Assembly: GCA_958295665.1 (NCBI GenBank)
Contig: OY282558.1
Location: 353,319,034-353,383,033, forward strand
DNA from: Tipula vernalis
Taxonomy: Eukaryota > Arthropoda > Insecta > Diptera > Tipulidae
Reading direction: 5' to 3'
Length of the DNA stretch: 64,000 bases
A program made the position numbers and the translations under genes. The notes beneath the pieces are model-generated. The model was not told the origin of the DNA. It did no database searches and worked only from the letters and a program-made list of their open reading frames with translations. This document shows positions 12,466 through 23,509 of this stretch, piece by piece. Position 1 is the stretch's first letter. Each line of letters begins with the position of its first letter.

Positions 12466-14347
12466 GTGATGCGCAAACTTGGATCTCAGGCGCCCAGCCC
12501 AGTAATGGAGACACCACAAATGTGGCATATTGTAAACTCCCTTTTCCCGAGTCACACAAACGACGATCGGCCACATTGCCCCGATAAACCAGAGGAAATA
12601 CTAGCGTTCACGTTGGAAGAGATTCAGCAAGCCGCCGCCTCTCTCCGCAATAAGAAAGCGCCGGGCCCAGACGGGGTCCCCATGGAAGTACTGAAGGTAA
12701 TCGCTCGATTAGAACCTGAGATACTTTTAAACATGTATAACCACTGTCTTGAGGAAGGAGTTTTCCCTAAGGCATGGAAACGCCAGCGGTTGGTGCTCAT
12801 TAGCAACAGGAAAGACAACCCGAACTCCCCATCATCATATAGACCCTTGTGCATGCTTGATACAGCAGGAAAATTATTGGAACGCTTACTTAAGTCGCGG
12901 ATCTTAGCAGCAATTCAAGCTGCAGGAGATCTCTCGGATAAACAGTATGGCTTCAGGAAGGGTCGGTCAACTATTGGTGCTGTGAAGGAAGTGGTGAGAG
13001 CTTTCCATATGGCGCAACAAGGGAATCACCATTCGAGGAAAATAGTGTTGCTTGCCACGTTGGATGTGAAGAATGCGTTTAACTCCGCGAGATGGGGGGA
13101 CATGTTGTCGGCGTTAACAAGCGACTTTCATATGCCAAACTACCTTCTGCGAATAATGCATAGCTACCTTCAAGATAGAAGGCTTATGTTTGAAACCATG
13201 GAGGGGAAATGTAGCAAAGAGATCACGGGAGGTGCTCAAGGGTCCATTCTAGGTCCCGATTTGTGGAACGCATCTTACGACGGCATATTGCGTATGGAAA
13301 TGCCAGATGACACCTTCATGATGGGGTATGCAGATGATATAGCGAAACATAGAGGATGTACAGCGTAAGCTTAACCAGGTTATGCGCAGAGCAAACTCGT
13401 GGTTAAGCAGCCGTGGTTTAGCCCTAGCAACGGAAAAAACAGAGTTTGTGCTGCTTACGAGACGACACATGGCGACCGATGTACTGTTCGAGGTGGAAAA
13501 CCAGCAGTTACGGTCTAACACAGCAATTAAGTACCTAGACACAAAAGTAAATTTTGGAGAACAAATCAAGCATTCTGCAGAGAAAGCAAACAAAGTCTCT
13601 TTTGCTCTGAGTAGGCTGATGACGAATGTCGGAGGTCCAACGTCAGCGAAACGGAAACTACTGATGTCGGTCATAAGTTCTATACTTTTATACGGGTGTG
13701 AAATATGGGCCGACACACTAAAGACGGATAAATATAGGAAAGTAATGGCCACTGTACAGCGTCGTGGGGCACTCAGAATCTGTAGTTCCTACAGAACCGT
13801 ATCGGAACCGGCTGTTATGGTCATTGCGGGTGTTATCCCTATCGACCTAATGGCTGAAGAAAGGAAAAAGGTCTGTGATATCAAGGACGACCTTGACAGT
13901 AAAGAAGCAAGAAGTGTGGCTAGAGAATATACCATGCTGTGCTGGCAAGAGAGGTGGCAAACAGAGGCCCGTGGAAGGTGGACTGCAAGGCTGATAAGAA
14001 ACCTGGCCGAGGGGATAGAGAGGAAACATGGTGAAACAAATTATTTCCTCACCCAATTCCTCACAGGCCATGGGTATTTCTGCAAATATTTGTTCACGAT
14101 GGGGAAGGTGGAAAACCCGTCATGCATTTATGGGGATGCAGGCCTTGATGACGCGAAACACCCATTCTTTACATGCGAGAAGTGGAAACGTGAGAGAGAA
14201 GAACTTGAAAGGAAAATCGGCAACGCAACGCCCGATAATATCGTTAACATGATGCTCAGGACGGAGTCGAATTGGAATCTAGTGGCCCAGTATGTGGAAC
14301 TGTTTCTACGGCGAAAGAAAACAGCAATGGATAACCACCAGCGATAA
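12466..14347 (+). pseudogene. R1-type LINE reverse transcriptase and C-terminal domain
   Basis: The RT palm and fingers are well preserved: NKKAPGPDGVP, SSYRPLCMLDTAGKLLERLL, QYGFRKGRSTI, TLDVKNAFNSA, GGAQGSILGPDLWN and the catalytic GYADD. A frameshift with a stop near 13366-13382 separates this from the thumb and C-terminal domain (WLSSRGLALATEKTEFVLL, YGCEIWAD, QRRGALRICSSYRTVSE). The terminal zinc knuckle keeps the His and last Cys (DDAKHPFFTCEKW) but has lost one of the leading cysteines (CIYGDA). The element is recent enough to be readable but cannot encode an active enzyme. Confidence 0.9.
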
Positions 14348-14540
14348 TAGAAGTGAAATTAGTGAAATTATAAAAATTATAAATATGGGAGGCCTATGAG
14401 GGCAAAATACGAGACACCATCCCGATGTAATACGAAAAGTAGTTCCAGGATGGATTTATGTCTGAAATAGAGGAGGTTTTTAGTGGGTGAGAGTCCCACA
14501 CACCGTGCATAATACATTTTCCTCCTCTACATAAAAAAAA

Positions 14541-14554
14541 ACCTTGGCAAGGTG
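14541..14554. repeat. Right target-site duplication of the R1-type LINE
   Basis: Exact copy of 11516-11529 directly after the ATAAAAAAAA tail. Confidence 0.85.
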
Positions 14555-15491
14555 CCATTCGCCACACAAAAGGATTAGTTTCATCTATTGATAGCTGCTC
14601 TACTGCAGGTTGCAATAAACTATTTGGTGCTACTGTCCGAACCATACCTTGTGGCGTTTTCTGCGGTTCCAGCTTCCATTCTGAATGCTGTTCAATCAAC
14701 ACAACTTAAACCTTATTTGGGTTTGCAATCCCTGTAAAGACTTGATTGCAAACAAAGTATTTAATAAATTGGCATTGGACCATGATGGTGCGTTATCTCA
14801 CTTGGTTGATTATATTAAATCTAATATTGAGGACATATTAGATAAAGTTCAACAACAATTGGCTTCATTAACGGCCCTTAACCAGCAAAAATCAAGTTAT
14901 TCATCATCTGAAAATTTAAACAATAATAACAGTAATTCGACAAACTCGATACCAGGAAATCATATTTCAACATGAGCGATTAGTTGTAATTGGCACCGGT
15001 CATGCTGTTCCTTCACTTCAGATCGTTGAACCTCGTAAAACTATTTTTATCACAAGACTACAAAAAGACGTCTCTGAAGCTGAGGTGAAATCCTATCTGA
15101 AGGATAATTTCAATATTGAGGATGTCAACTGTCGGCGTATTTTATCTCGACGGACCATGGAAGGTGACCGGAATTTTTCTTCGTTTAAGATATATCTAAG
15201 CCGCTGTTAATTTTGATAATTTATTACAATCATGTACGTGGCCGGCTGGTTGTTTAATTAAGGAATTTTTAAACTACAGGAAGGGTACAAAGGGGACAAG
15301 CAAGGGACAAAACAAACTATTTGTTACAATGCGACGTCTCCTAAATTATTTTACCGAGATTTTGGGCGAATTTCTCAAGTTCGTCTACTCAATAAACTTC
15401 CAGTATCATGCCATCATCGAAACTGGATTTCACAAAGGCATATTTAACATTTAATATTTTCCTAATGACTTTATTATCTATCGATGTGATA
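14555..15491 (+). pseudogene. CR1/Jockey-like LINE: ORF1 and start of endonuclease
   Basis: This is the older LINE that hosts the two other LINEs. The first part encodes a PHD-like zinc finger typical of some LINE ORF1 proteins (CSTAGCNKLFG, IPCGVFCGSSFHSEC, then WVCNPCKD in another frame), followed by a coiled region rich in Gln and Asn. After a stop, an RNA-binding-like stretch appears (KTIFITRLQKDVSEAEVKSY). The endonuclease begins near 15390 with an IIETGF segment (family LTETWL) and FPNDFIIYRCD. The frame is then cut at 15491 by the I-type LINE and resumes at 16753. Confidence 0.75.
15476..15491. repeat. Left target-site duplication of the I-type LINE
   Basis: ATCTATCGATGTGATA here is repeated exactly at 16753-16768. 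In the host LINE it encodes part of its IYRCD motif, so both copies show the host reading frame. Confidence 0.85.
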
Positions 15492-16752
15492 ACCTTATTG
15501 AATAAGGTTCAGCGTGTAGCCTGCATCGGTGTTACGGGCTCAATGAAGTCATGTCCAACCGCGGGGGTGGAGACACTTCTAGGACTGACACCGTTACACC
15601 TGCATATTAAAAAGGACGCTGCAAGTATGGCCCTGAAAATGCAGGCGGAAGGAAATATCAAGCCAGACAATATGGTGGGTCATATGGAAATCCTTAAGGA
15701 ATTTCAGACAGACCCTACAATAGGAATGCCTTCCGACTGTATGCCAGCTAAACTGGACTTCCACAAACCATTCTGTGTTAGGTTACCTGACCGGGATGTG
15801 TGGAGGGCAGGTGGACCATCATTTGAGCTAGGGTCCATGGTATGGTTTACAGATGGATCAAAAACGGAAGATGGGGCGGGGATAGGAATACACGGGAGTG
15901 GCACTACCCTCTCGAAGTCCTTGGGTACCAATGCTACCGTTGTTCAAGCAGAAGTACATGCTATAGAACTTTGCGCTAGGATAGGCATAGCAAAAGGCCT
16001 AAACGATGCAAAGATTTATATTGTATCAGACAGCCAATCAGCCTTAAAAGCTCTTAGGTCTTGTACTGTTGAGTCAAGGCTGGTATGGGATTGTCTGAAG
16101 GTTATTAAACATCTGGCAGGCTCAAATAAGGTAACACTTATGTGGGTGCCAGGTCATACTGGAATCGAAGGAAACGAGGCAGCTGATGGCCTCGCCCGTG
16201 AGGGTTCTGCATCTCCATTTTTTTGGACCAGAACCCTTCTGCGGTGTCACTAAGGGACTTAGAGCAGCGGTAAAACGCTGGGAGGATGTTCAAAAGTCCT
16301 CCTACTGGCGCAGAATTCCAGGTTTACGGCATGCGAAGAAATTTATATCACCTTCGTCTGTCAGGGTTAAGGAGTGTCTTGAACTTAGGAAACCTGAGTT
16401 GAGGCTGCTTACTGGGTTCCTCACAGGTCATGTCCCCTTAAGGTATCACCTTAAGAAGATGGGCCTAAGTACGACAGATGGATGCCGCTTCTGCGGTCTG
16501 GAAGCGGAATCAGCGGAACATGTTCGGTGCCATTGCCCAGCCATTTTCCAGCAAAGACTGCAACATCTAGGAGGGAGAACAATGAGCCCGGATATTATGT
16601 ATCTTGTACCGGCCAGTAGTATTGTCAGATTCATTAAGAGCCTGAATATTGACTGGACGGATAATTAAGTAGGGTCCAGCACAATAGATCTTTTAGGTCG
16701 CGGTGCGAGGTGGCTTATCGCCCACATGGCCCTCCAGTAAATAATAATAATA
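15492..16752 (+). mobile_element. I-clade LINE 3' portion with RNase H, 16-bp target duplication
   Basis: A 5'-truncated LINE insertion bounded by exact 16-bp repeats. It begins in the post-RT region (NKVQRVACIGVTGSMKSCPT). It then carries an RNase H domain with all four acidic residues visible: FTDGSK, AEVHAIEL, VSDSQSALKAL and GNEAADGLA. After a frame change near 16200, a C-terminal CCHC knuckle follows (CRFCGLEAESAEHVRCHC). The 3' end is (TAA)n, as in I-type elements. It inserted into the endonuclease of the CR1/Jockey-like LINE. Confidence 0.88.
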
Positions 16753-17440
16753 ATCTATCGATGTGATAGATCCAGAATAGTGTAAAACAGATGGGCGGTG
16801 ACGTGCTTTTTGCTGCTCACTCTTCTTTTACAAGTGAGCCAACTACTGTGTCTGGATGTGAGTCTATTGAATTTTTATTTGTCAAAGTTTTAGTTCCTAG
16901 ATCTTCTATTGATATTTATCTAAATCATATTGATTGTATAAACGAAGTTTGTAATTTGAGTGGCTGTGTTGATAATGTAATGTTACTACTCAAAATTCAT
17001 TTCTTGATTTGGTATTTGCGAATAACACGAAACGTCTATCTGTTCATAAATCTTTGGGACCTTTTTTAAATAGTGAAAATGATATTCATCATGTTTCTAT
17101 TGAAGTCGAAATTTATACTATCGGTCTGATGCCTATGATTACAATTTTAATTCCTGTGACGACGATGATCTCTCCGATCATCTTAAAGGTATTAATCGGG
17201 GTGTTTTATTTAATAACAATATTTTAGACGTAAATGTGGATAAATTTAACAACTTATTATTTGCAGCTTTTCAACGTTTCGCACCTTTGAAGAAGAGTCG
17301 TAATTATAGTTACCCAACTTGGTTTGATGACAGCCTGATAAATTTGCGCAACCATAAGAATAAGGCTTACTGTAACTTAGGGAAAACGATTGCGCACATA
17401 ACACATTTTTATAATTCTTTGGGACCAATTTAAATTCAAA
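16753..17440 (+). pseudogene. CR1/Jockey-like LINE: rest of endonuclease and linker
   Basis: This resumes the host LINE. It starts with the duplicated IYRCD site, then shows VLFAAHSSFTSE, SGCESIEFLFVKV, a degraded middle, and the post-endonuclease linker in two frames (YDYNFNSCD, DKFNNLLFAAFQRFAPLKK, PTWFDDSLINLRNHKNKAY). The RT domain that should follow is absent; the sequence breaks off near 17440. Stops and frame changes make it non-functional. Confidence 0.78.
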
Positions 17441-17475
17441 TTGATAATAATCTCGTCTTATAGTGTGAAAATTCT

Positions 17476-17590
17476 TAAATCATCTTCAGCGTCTTAGTGT
17501 AAATATTTTTAAATCATCTTCAGCATCTTAGTGTGAATGTTCCTAAATCATCTTCAGCGTCTTGGTGTGAACATTTTTAAATCGCCTGTT
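17476..17590. repeat. 34-bp minisatellite, about 3.3 copies
   Basis: The unit AAATCATCTTCAGCGTCTTA plus GTGTGAATATTTTT recurs three times with small changes and then runs out. It separates the LINE nest from the minus-strand Gypsy element. Confidence 0.85.
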
Positions 17591-17614
17591 GCGCTTTATC
17601 ATCTGGTTGTTAAA

Positions 17615-20600
17615 ATTATTTGTCTTCTCCATCGGATTCATCGCTGCTGACCATATAGGCAGGTCTATTTCGACATGGCTTCATAAAATCAGCTGCGGTT
17701 GTTGATTTTGGCCCCTCGTGTTCTCCAACCTTCTCAACCCCGTACGTATCTATCATTGGGTAGGATTTGTATGTATGGACCGAGATACTTACCATTGATT
17801 TTTATGCCCACCTTAAATTGTGTCCTTTTAATCGCTACGATATCATTAATTTTATACATTGTACATAACTTTCTTTTCTTATCGTAGGTTCGTTTCTGTT
17901 CTTCTTGAGCATTTTCTATATTTCTGCAAATTTCAGCGCTCTTTCATCAGAAAATGCGTTGAGAACCTGATTGGCGATTACATCAGCTATGTTTTTGTAT
18001 TCTGGATTTTTACTCCGAATAACATCTCAAATGGATTTCTCTTGTTAGTGCGTTGCCATGTATAAATAAGAAATCTTTGTAAGTTATTCGTTAACTTGTA
18101 CCATTTTTCAGGAGCAGAACTAGCTAGTTTAGTCAATGCGGCAATGATAACATCGTTAGCCCTCTCGACTTGTCCGTTGTCCCTTGGAACTCCGGTTGTT
18201 AACATGATTTTTTTCACAAAAATCCTGGAATTGTTTGGACGTAAATGCTAGCCCTCTGTCTGAGACTATGCTTTCAGGATTGCTGAATATAGCTCGATGT
18301 ACTTCAAGTTTCGCCAATACCTCTGCGGTGGATGTTGACGTCGTTGTATAAATCCATGAGTAATTTGAGAAGATATCAACAATTAAAAATGTATATTTGT
18401 TACCTTTATTAGTGCTGGGCAAAGGCCCTAGATAAAGAATACTCGCCTTTTGGCAGAGGGTTTAGAAAACCCTCTTGCCTTCCTTGTTTCCTCGCCCCAA
18501 GTGAACACAATTTGACCTTATAATTTCACATTTCCCCTTTAGTTTTGGAATATAATAATGCCTCTGGACTAGCTCCATCATCTTTTGAACACCAAAGTGC
18601 CCCTGATTGTGTGCCATTTGAATTATTTCGGTTTCTAGACCTTTGGTCATACATCAACTGTTCTCCCATTTTATTACAGTGATAAACGATGTCATGATCT
18701 ATTCTGTATTCCTTATAAGGACCATACTCGAGTAATGCCTTAATCAACTGAACATGACTATCCTGATCTTGAATCATCCTAACTCTATTTAAAATTCACT
18801 AGTCACCACTAATACAACTGCATTCCTGCTCAGAGCATCTACATGTTTCATCCTCGGGCCTTTCCGATGTTCCAATGTATAGTAGAAATCTTCAAGAAGT
18901 AGAGCCCATCCAGCGATTCTTGTTACCAATTTTTTCTTGCTTATTGTTTGTTTAAATGCAGCACAATCAGTCACAATGTTGCATTTAATTCCTTGTAAAT
19001 AAACTCTTAGCTTTTCTAACGCGTTCACTATGGTTAAAGCCTCCGATTCATAACTAGAATAATATTCTTCTGCTGCTGTTGTTTTGCGACTAAAATAATA
19101 TGTAGGATGGAACTTGTTGTCTTCATTATTTCGCTGAAATAATATGGCATCATAGCCATATTTACATGCGTTCGTATGTAGTCGCGTTTCGGCTTCACAT
19201 TTAAAGATCTTTAGAACAGGTTCCGACGTTAATATATGCTTTAATTTGTTGATTGCATTTTGGTGGATATTTCTAAACTCAAACTTGGCATCTTTCTTTA
19301 GTAGTTCTGTTAACGGCCTCCCAATTAAAGAGTAGTTTGGTATAAATTTACGAAACTATCCAGTCAGACCTAGAAAACTTTGTACATCTTTAATTGATTT
19401 CGGATTTGTAAATTTCATAACTGCCCTCGTCTTAGCTTCAGATGGTTTTATCGCCGTGTGGTGTTACAAGTCTCTGTGAAAAAATTCGTTTTGCAACGCC
19501 TGTAATCGATCCAAATTCTTTTTATACCATCTTTTTTACTTACCAGGACAATTGGAATGGCATATTCTGAAATACTTTGTCTTGCAATCATATTTTCCAG
19601 CCATTCAGAGACCTGACGCTTTACTTTTTCCTTATCATTTTGGCTGAGTCGTCTTGCTGGTGGTTGACAGATTGGGTTTTCACTTCTCATCAAAATTTTT
19701 AAAGAAAATGGGCAACTTTTGTTTTTTTGTGGTTTATAGTTCTCGATCATGTGATAAATTACATTCTCGTATTGCTTATCGCCAATTTTGACTGGATTTT
19801 TCTGTTCTACTAAAAGACAGTTTAACAGGCAAAATTCATCCTTCTTTTTTATTTTAATTCGACCATTTTGCGTATAAATTACGGCGCTTTTAAGAACGTC
19901 AAATCCAACTAAAAGCGGTGGTAACATGTTTGAGTCGACAACTTTAACATCGGCTTCAAAGAATTCAGCATCAATCATTAACTCTGTTTTGAAAGTACCG
20001 AGCGTTTAACCTTCACGTTTCCAATTTCACTTAATGGGTCTTTACTACGCCCCTCAAGATCCAGCTTTAATTTTATAAATTAATCTTGACGAATAATGGT
20101 ATAGACGCTCCCAATGTCTATTGTTGCATTAATGTTTCTTCCACCAAGTGTAACTATACAGTGGTTAGAGTTTTTCAGAAAGATGAGCAACATACGATTT
20201 TCTTTCACTAGAATTACCTGAACTACCTTGCTGCGAGGATTTCGGGTCAACTGAGTTCCTTGTGGCGTTTTTACATTCGTAAGGTTTATGGCCAAATTCG
20301 GAGCAACGAAAACATTTCGGGCCTTTTGAATTGTTACCATATGACCTGGATAAGTGACCAAATTTGCCACAGTTGAATGACTACTTTTCGAGAACCTATT
20401 TTGTTTAGAAATATAATTTTGATAAGTATCGATTTTGGTTCTCAATTCGTCAAAATTTTTGGCGCCATAAAGTAATATTTTATTCGACGGTGTATCATCC
20501 ACGCCTTCCACAAAGTCATCAATTACCGCCTGATCTTCTACATTACCCACGGCAGCTATTTCTCTTAGGGCAAAACTATATTCTCTAAGAGTTTCGGTTT

Positions 20601-21241
20601 TCAGTTTTCTTCTTTCTCTCAGCCGTTTATGAATTTCAGCACTACTCACTTCGACGTGAAATTCTTTGATTAACCTCTTTCTTAATGATCGCCACGATTT
20701 TATTTCAGGATATGCTTCAAGAGCTTTGGCTGCTGATCCTGCTAAAGCATTTTTAGCAACAACAAATGATTGTATTGGATCTAAACTAAAAAGTTTAATT
20801 GAATTTTCTATATCGTCAACCCAAGTTTCAATCCTATAGTTCGTACTGCCGCAAAAACTTGGAATAGATAACTGTATGTCCCTTTAACTGAATTATATTT
20901 GGTCGTTGAAAATAATCATGTTCATGCGGTATATTTCGATCGCTAGAAAACCTGATTTGACCCACCTCAACCGAACAATCATTTGTTAAACCAGAATTCC
21001 GACCAGTTTCATTAATTTTTTCATTTTGATCCTCACCTCGCTTTGGTACAGTTCAATTATAGCTCATGTGATCGATATTACTTTCGTTTAATAAATTATC
21101 GTCATGTGACTCTTTTAACGTATCCATCCCGATTTTCGAAGAACCTTGACCACTGTTAGTCGTTTGAAGATTATTTTTAAGTTTCTGATTTTTTTGCGAC
21201 AGCAACTTTAATTTACTTTTTAACTCATCAAATTCGGCCAT
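17615..21241 (-). pseudogene. Ty3/Gypsy retrotransposon gag-pol, RT core deleted
   Basis: Reading from high to low coordinates: a coiled N-terminal gag (21241-21053), more gag (20649-20200, LRERRKLKTETLREYSFALR), a protease start with IDIGSVYTII (DIG instead of DTG or DSG, near 20100), a pre-RT region (19978-19460, ending in SEYAIPIVLVSKKDG and an IDYR box), then a jump. The RT palm with its catalytic box is missing, and sequence resumes at about 19440 with KSIKDVQSFLGLTG. RNase H (about 19140-18840), the H2C2 integrase knuckle (GHFGVQKMMELVQRHYYIPK) and the integrase core follow (VDIFSNYSW, VSDRGLAFTSKQF, NGQVERAND). The tail ends near HEGPKSTTAADFMKP. I could not define LTRs. Confidence 0.88.
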
Positions 21242-22589
21242 GACTGTCTAAAGCATTCCAAATACTCATCAAACACATTATTTTTTTCTGGTGTGCTGCT
21301 CATTTTAATATTTAAACAGATTATTCGATCTGTAAAGTATCTTTGTTTTATTATTATTATTTTTAACAGTAACTATTGTAACAGCAAGGTTATTTTTTCA
21401 CAATATATTAAAAACTACTTGTCGTATACCAAAAAACTAGTGCATTCACTACACTTTGCCACAACATATTGTACTCAACTTTCCAACAACTAGGAATTCT
21501 CTTTCAATAGTCACGAGTATGAATACTATAGACTTTATGATTATTATGCGGTTTACGTTATCGGAGTATTTCTTCTTTTCTTGTTAATTTTGGACTTATT
21601 TTTCACAAAAACAAAAAGATGGTTTGTACATTGGATTACACAAGAATAAAAATAAAATTATATTTTTCTTCAATTTTCCAGATTCGGTTGAGTCCCCAAT
21701 TGTGGAGTTTAATATCCATGCCGTGCCCAATGAATTACAACCACACCAAATTACCACAAATTGACAGACTTTTAAATGCTTCTTATTTTATTCACAGCAT
21801 GTGCACATTCCATTAACTTCAGTCGGTACAGAATAATAACAACTCTCCCTAACGTTGCATTTCTACCGCTATTATATCCAAAATATCTTCTATGTATTAA
21901 GCCACAAATATTTAATCGAAATCTTTACAATTAATAATATGCAAATCAACGGGAAGTCAATTACACAAGTAATTATATCAGGTATTGTTAAGTTTAGAAT
22001 TAGTTTGTTGAACACGAAATGAATATTACCCACGTAGCCTGTGAGCAAAGTCCCTGCTGGTACTGGCATCACGCAAATATCATGTCGAATGGTCCAGTTG
22101 TACAAGATGACGAGAGAAATCTCGTTCACTTGGCGAAACACATTAACAAAAGGAAATAAACAGGGTTAATAGTGTTAATAGTGTAGTTAGAAAGAGATAG
22201 GTAGGAATAGGTAGAATATTTTAGTAACGTAGATAGAAATAACAGTCAGTCGATAGTTAGACTTTGATCGGACGTATAGCTCAGTGTTTTCGTGAAAAAA
22301 GGGCATACAATTGGATCATATAATTATCGGCAAGAAGTAATAATTGTAATTAAATAAAACATAGTGTCTCTCATTTATTTACGACAGTATGGGCAAAATA
22401 ACGTCAATGAACTATTGTATTTTTCCACATATATGTCTATTTCATAAAACTATGGTATCACGAACATTTAAGAATAAAACAAAAATTGGAAAAACTCCAA
22501 TTGGAATTGTATAAGTTTACGTGAAATTTTTTTGTTATAAACTTTACAGGGGTTTTTAGAATTCGTTTTCCATAAAACTCATTATATAT
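21242..22589. other. AT-rich DNA upstream of the Gypsy element
   Basis: This should include the 5' LTR and leader of the minus-strand Gypsy element, but no matching copy is visible on the other side and I cannot place LTR borders. No gene is recognisable. Confidence 0.35.
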
Positions 22590-22680
22590 CAATATATATC
22601 CTATTTCCACCGTGCATGCTGAATTTTATCGTAATCGGTTAAGAAATGGCCAAGTTCCTTCATAATCGGCCTGAATTTGA
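22590..22680 (+). repeat. Single copy of the ~135-bp dispersed unit
   Basis: It contains CCTATTTCCACCGTGCATGC, TCGTAATCGGTTAAGAAATG and GCCAAGTTCCTTCATAATCG, matching the plus-oriented units at 10640-11235. Confidence 0.8.
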
Positions 22681-23314
22681 GATATTTAAATTTTCAAGAA
22701 ATAAGAGGTCACTCTCCAATTAGTCTCTTGAACCGAAGTTTTACTAATATATTATTCCTAGGCAGTTATAGATTTCTCGGCCACACTTTTGAGACAAAAA
22801 TGGGATCTCGGTATCCCATTTTGAGAAACTCTTATTTGAACATATCATATTCGACAAATTAACATCTCTTGTTGTAACTTCTCTACCTCCTAAGATATTT
22901 AATATTGGTTATCCACTCGACGAATTATTTCCTTTTTAAATTTAAATTAAGAACCAATATGAAATGCCGAATGGTCCATACCACTAAAACATTAAAATAT
23001 TCTAGATTCTAGAGATTTAACAACAAGATCTTTTAATTCCTATCAAACACGGTTATTTTCCATATTGACACTAATTTGAAATTTAATGAAAAAATCTTCT
23101 CAACCTTTAAAAGTCTCAAACTCAAGTTACAAAATAGTATACTATATACAAAAGAGCCGATCAAAAAATATTTACTAAACTTATCTGTTTACTAATCTTA
23201 ACCGTATATTTTACATGTGGAAAACTACTTGTGTTGAACGAACGTTTAACATAGGAATAAAGAATATAGCGATAAATGGATTAAATCCTATTTATTTAAT
23301 TGAAGGGTTTTTTA
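22681..23314. other. AT-rich DNA
   Basis: No recognisable gene or repeat. Confidence 0.3.
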
Positions 23315-23505
23315 CAGACAGCCCAAGTTATTTTTACTTTTTATTAATGATATAAGTAAATACCTGTTGAAAGTTCAAAGTTTATTATATGCCGACGACA
23401 TCAAAATGGTTCTCCCTGTGGAATGTGAATATGATTGTCTAGAACTTCAGGCACGATTTAAGGCCACATTACACTTTCTCGGGTTGGAAAAATCGAAATT
23501 TTAGA
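23315..23505 (+). pseudogene. LINE reverse transcriptase fragment
   Basis: A ~60-residue frame with LFLLFINDIS and the RT catalytic box LLYADDIKM. This is the palm segment of a Jockey/CR1-like LINE. Upstream and downstream parts are missing. Confidence 0.78.
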
Positions 23506-23509
23506 AAGT

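Larger units (their letters stand above)
11530..14540 (+). mobile_element. R1-clade LINE, 5'-truncated, with 14-bp target duplication
   Basis: A 3.0-kb non-LTR retrotransposon bounded by exact 14-bp direct repeats (11516-11529 and 14541-14554). The left junction falls inside the endonuclease domain, so it is the usual 5' truncation of target-primed insertion. The right end is a short non-coding tail containing GTGGGTGAGAGTCCCACAC, ending in ATAAAAAAAA. It landed inside the ORF1 region of an older LINE whose sequence resumes at 14555. Confidence 0.88.

Noticed and set aside
13249..13752. 167-codon minus-strand frame opposite the R1-type RT
   Set aside because: It is the shadow of a well-preserved RT on the other strand.
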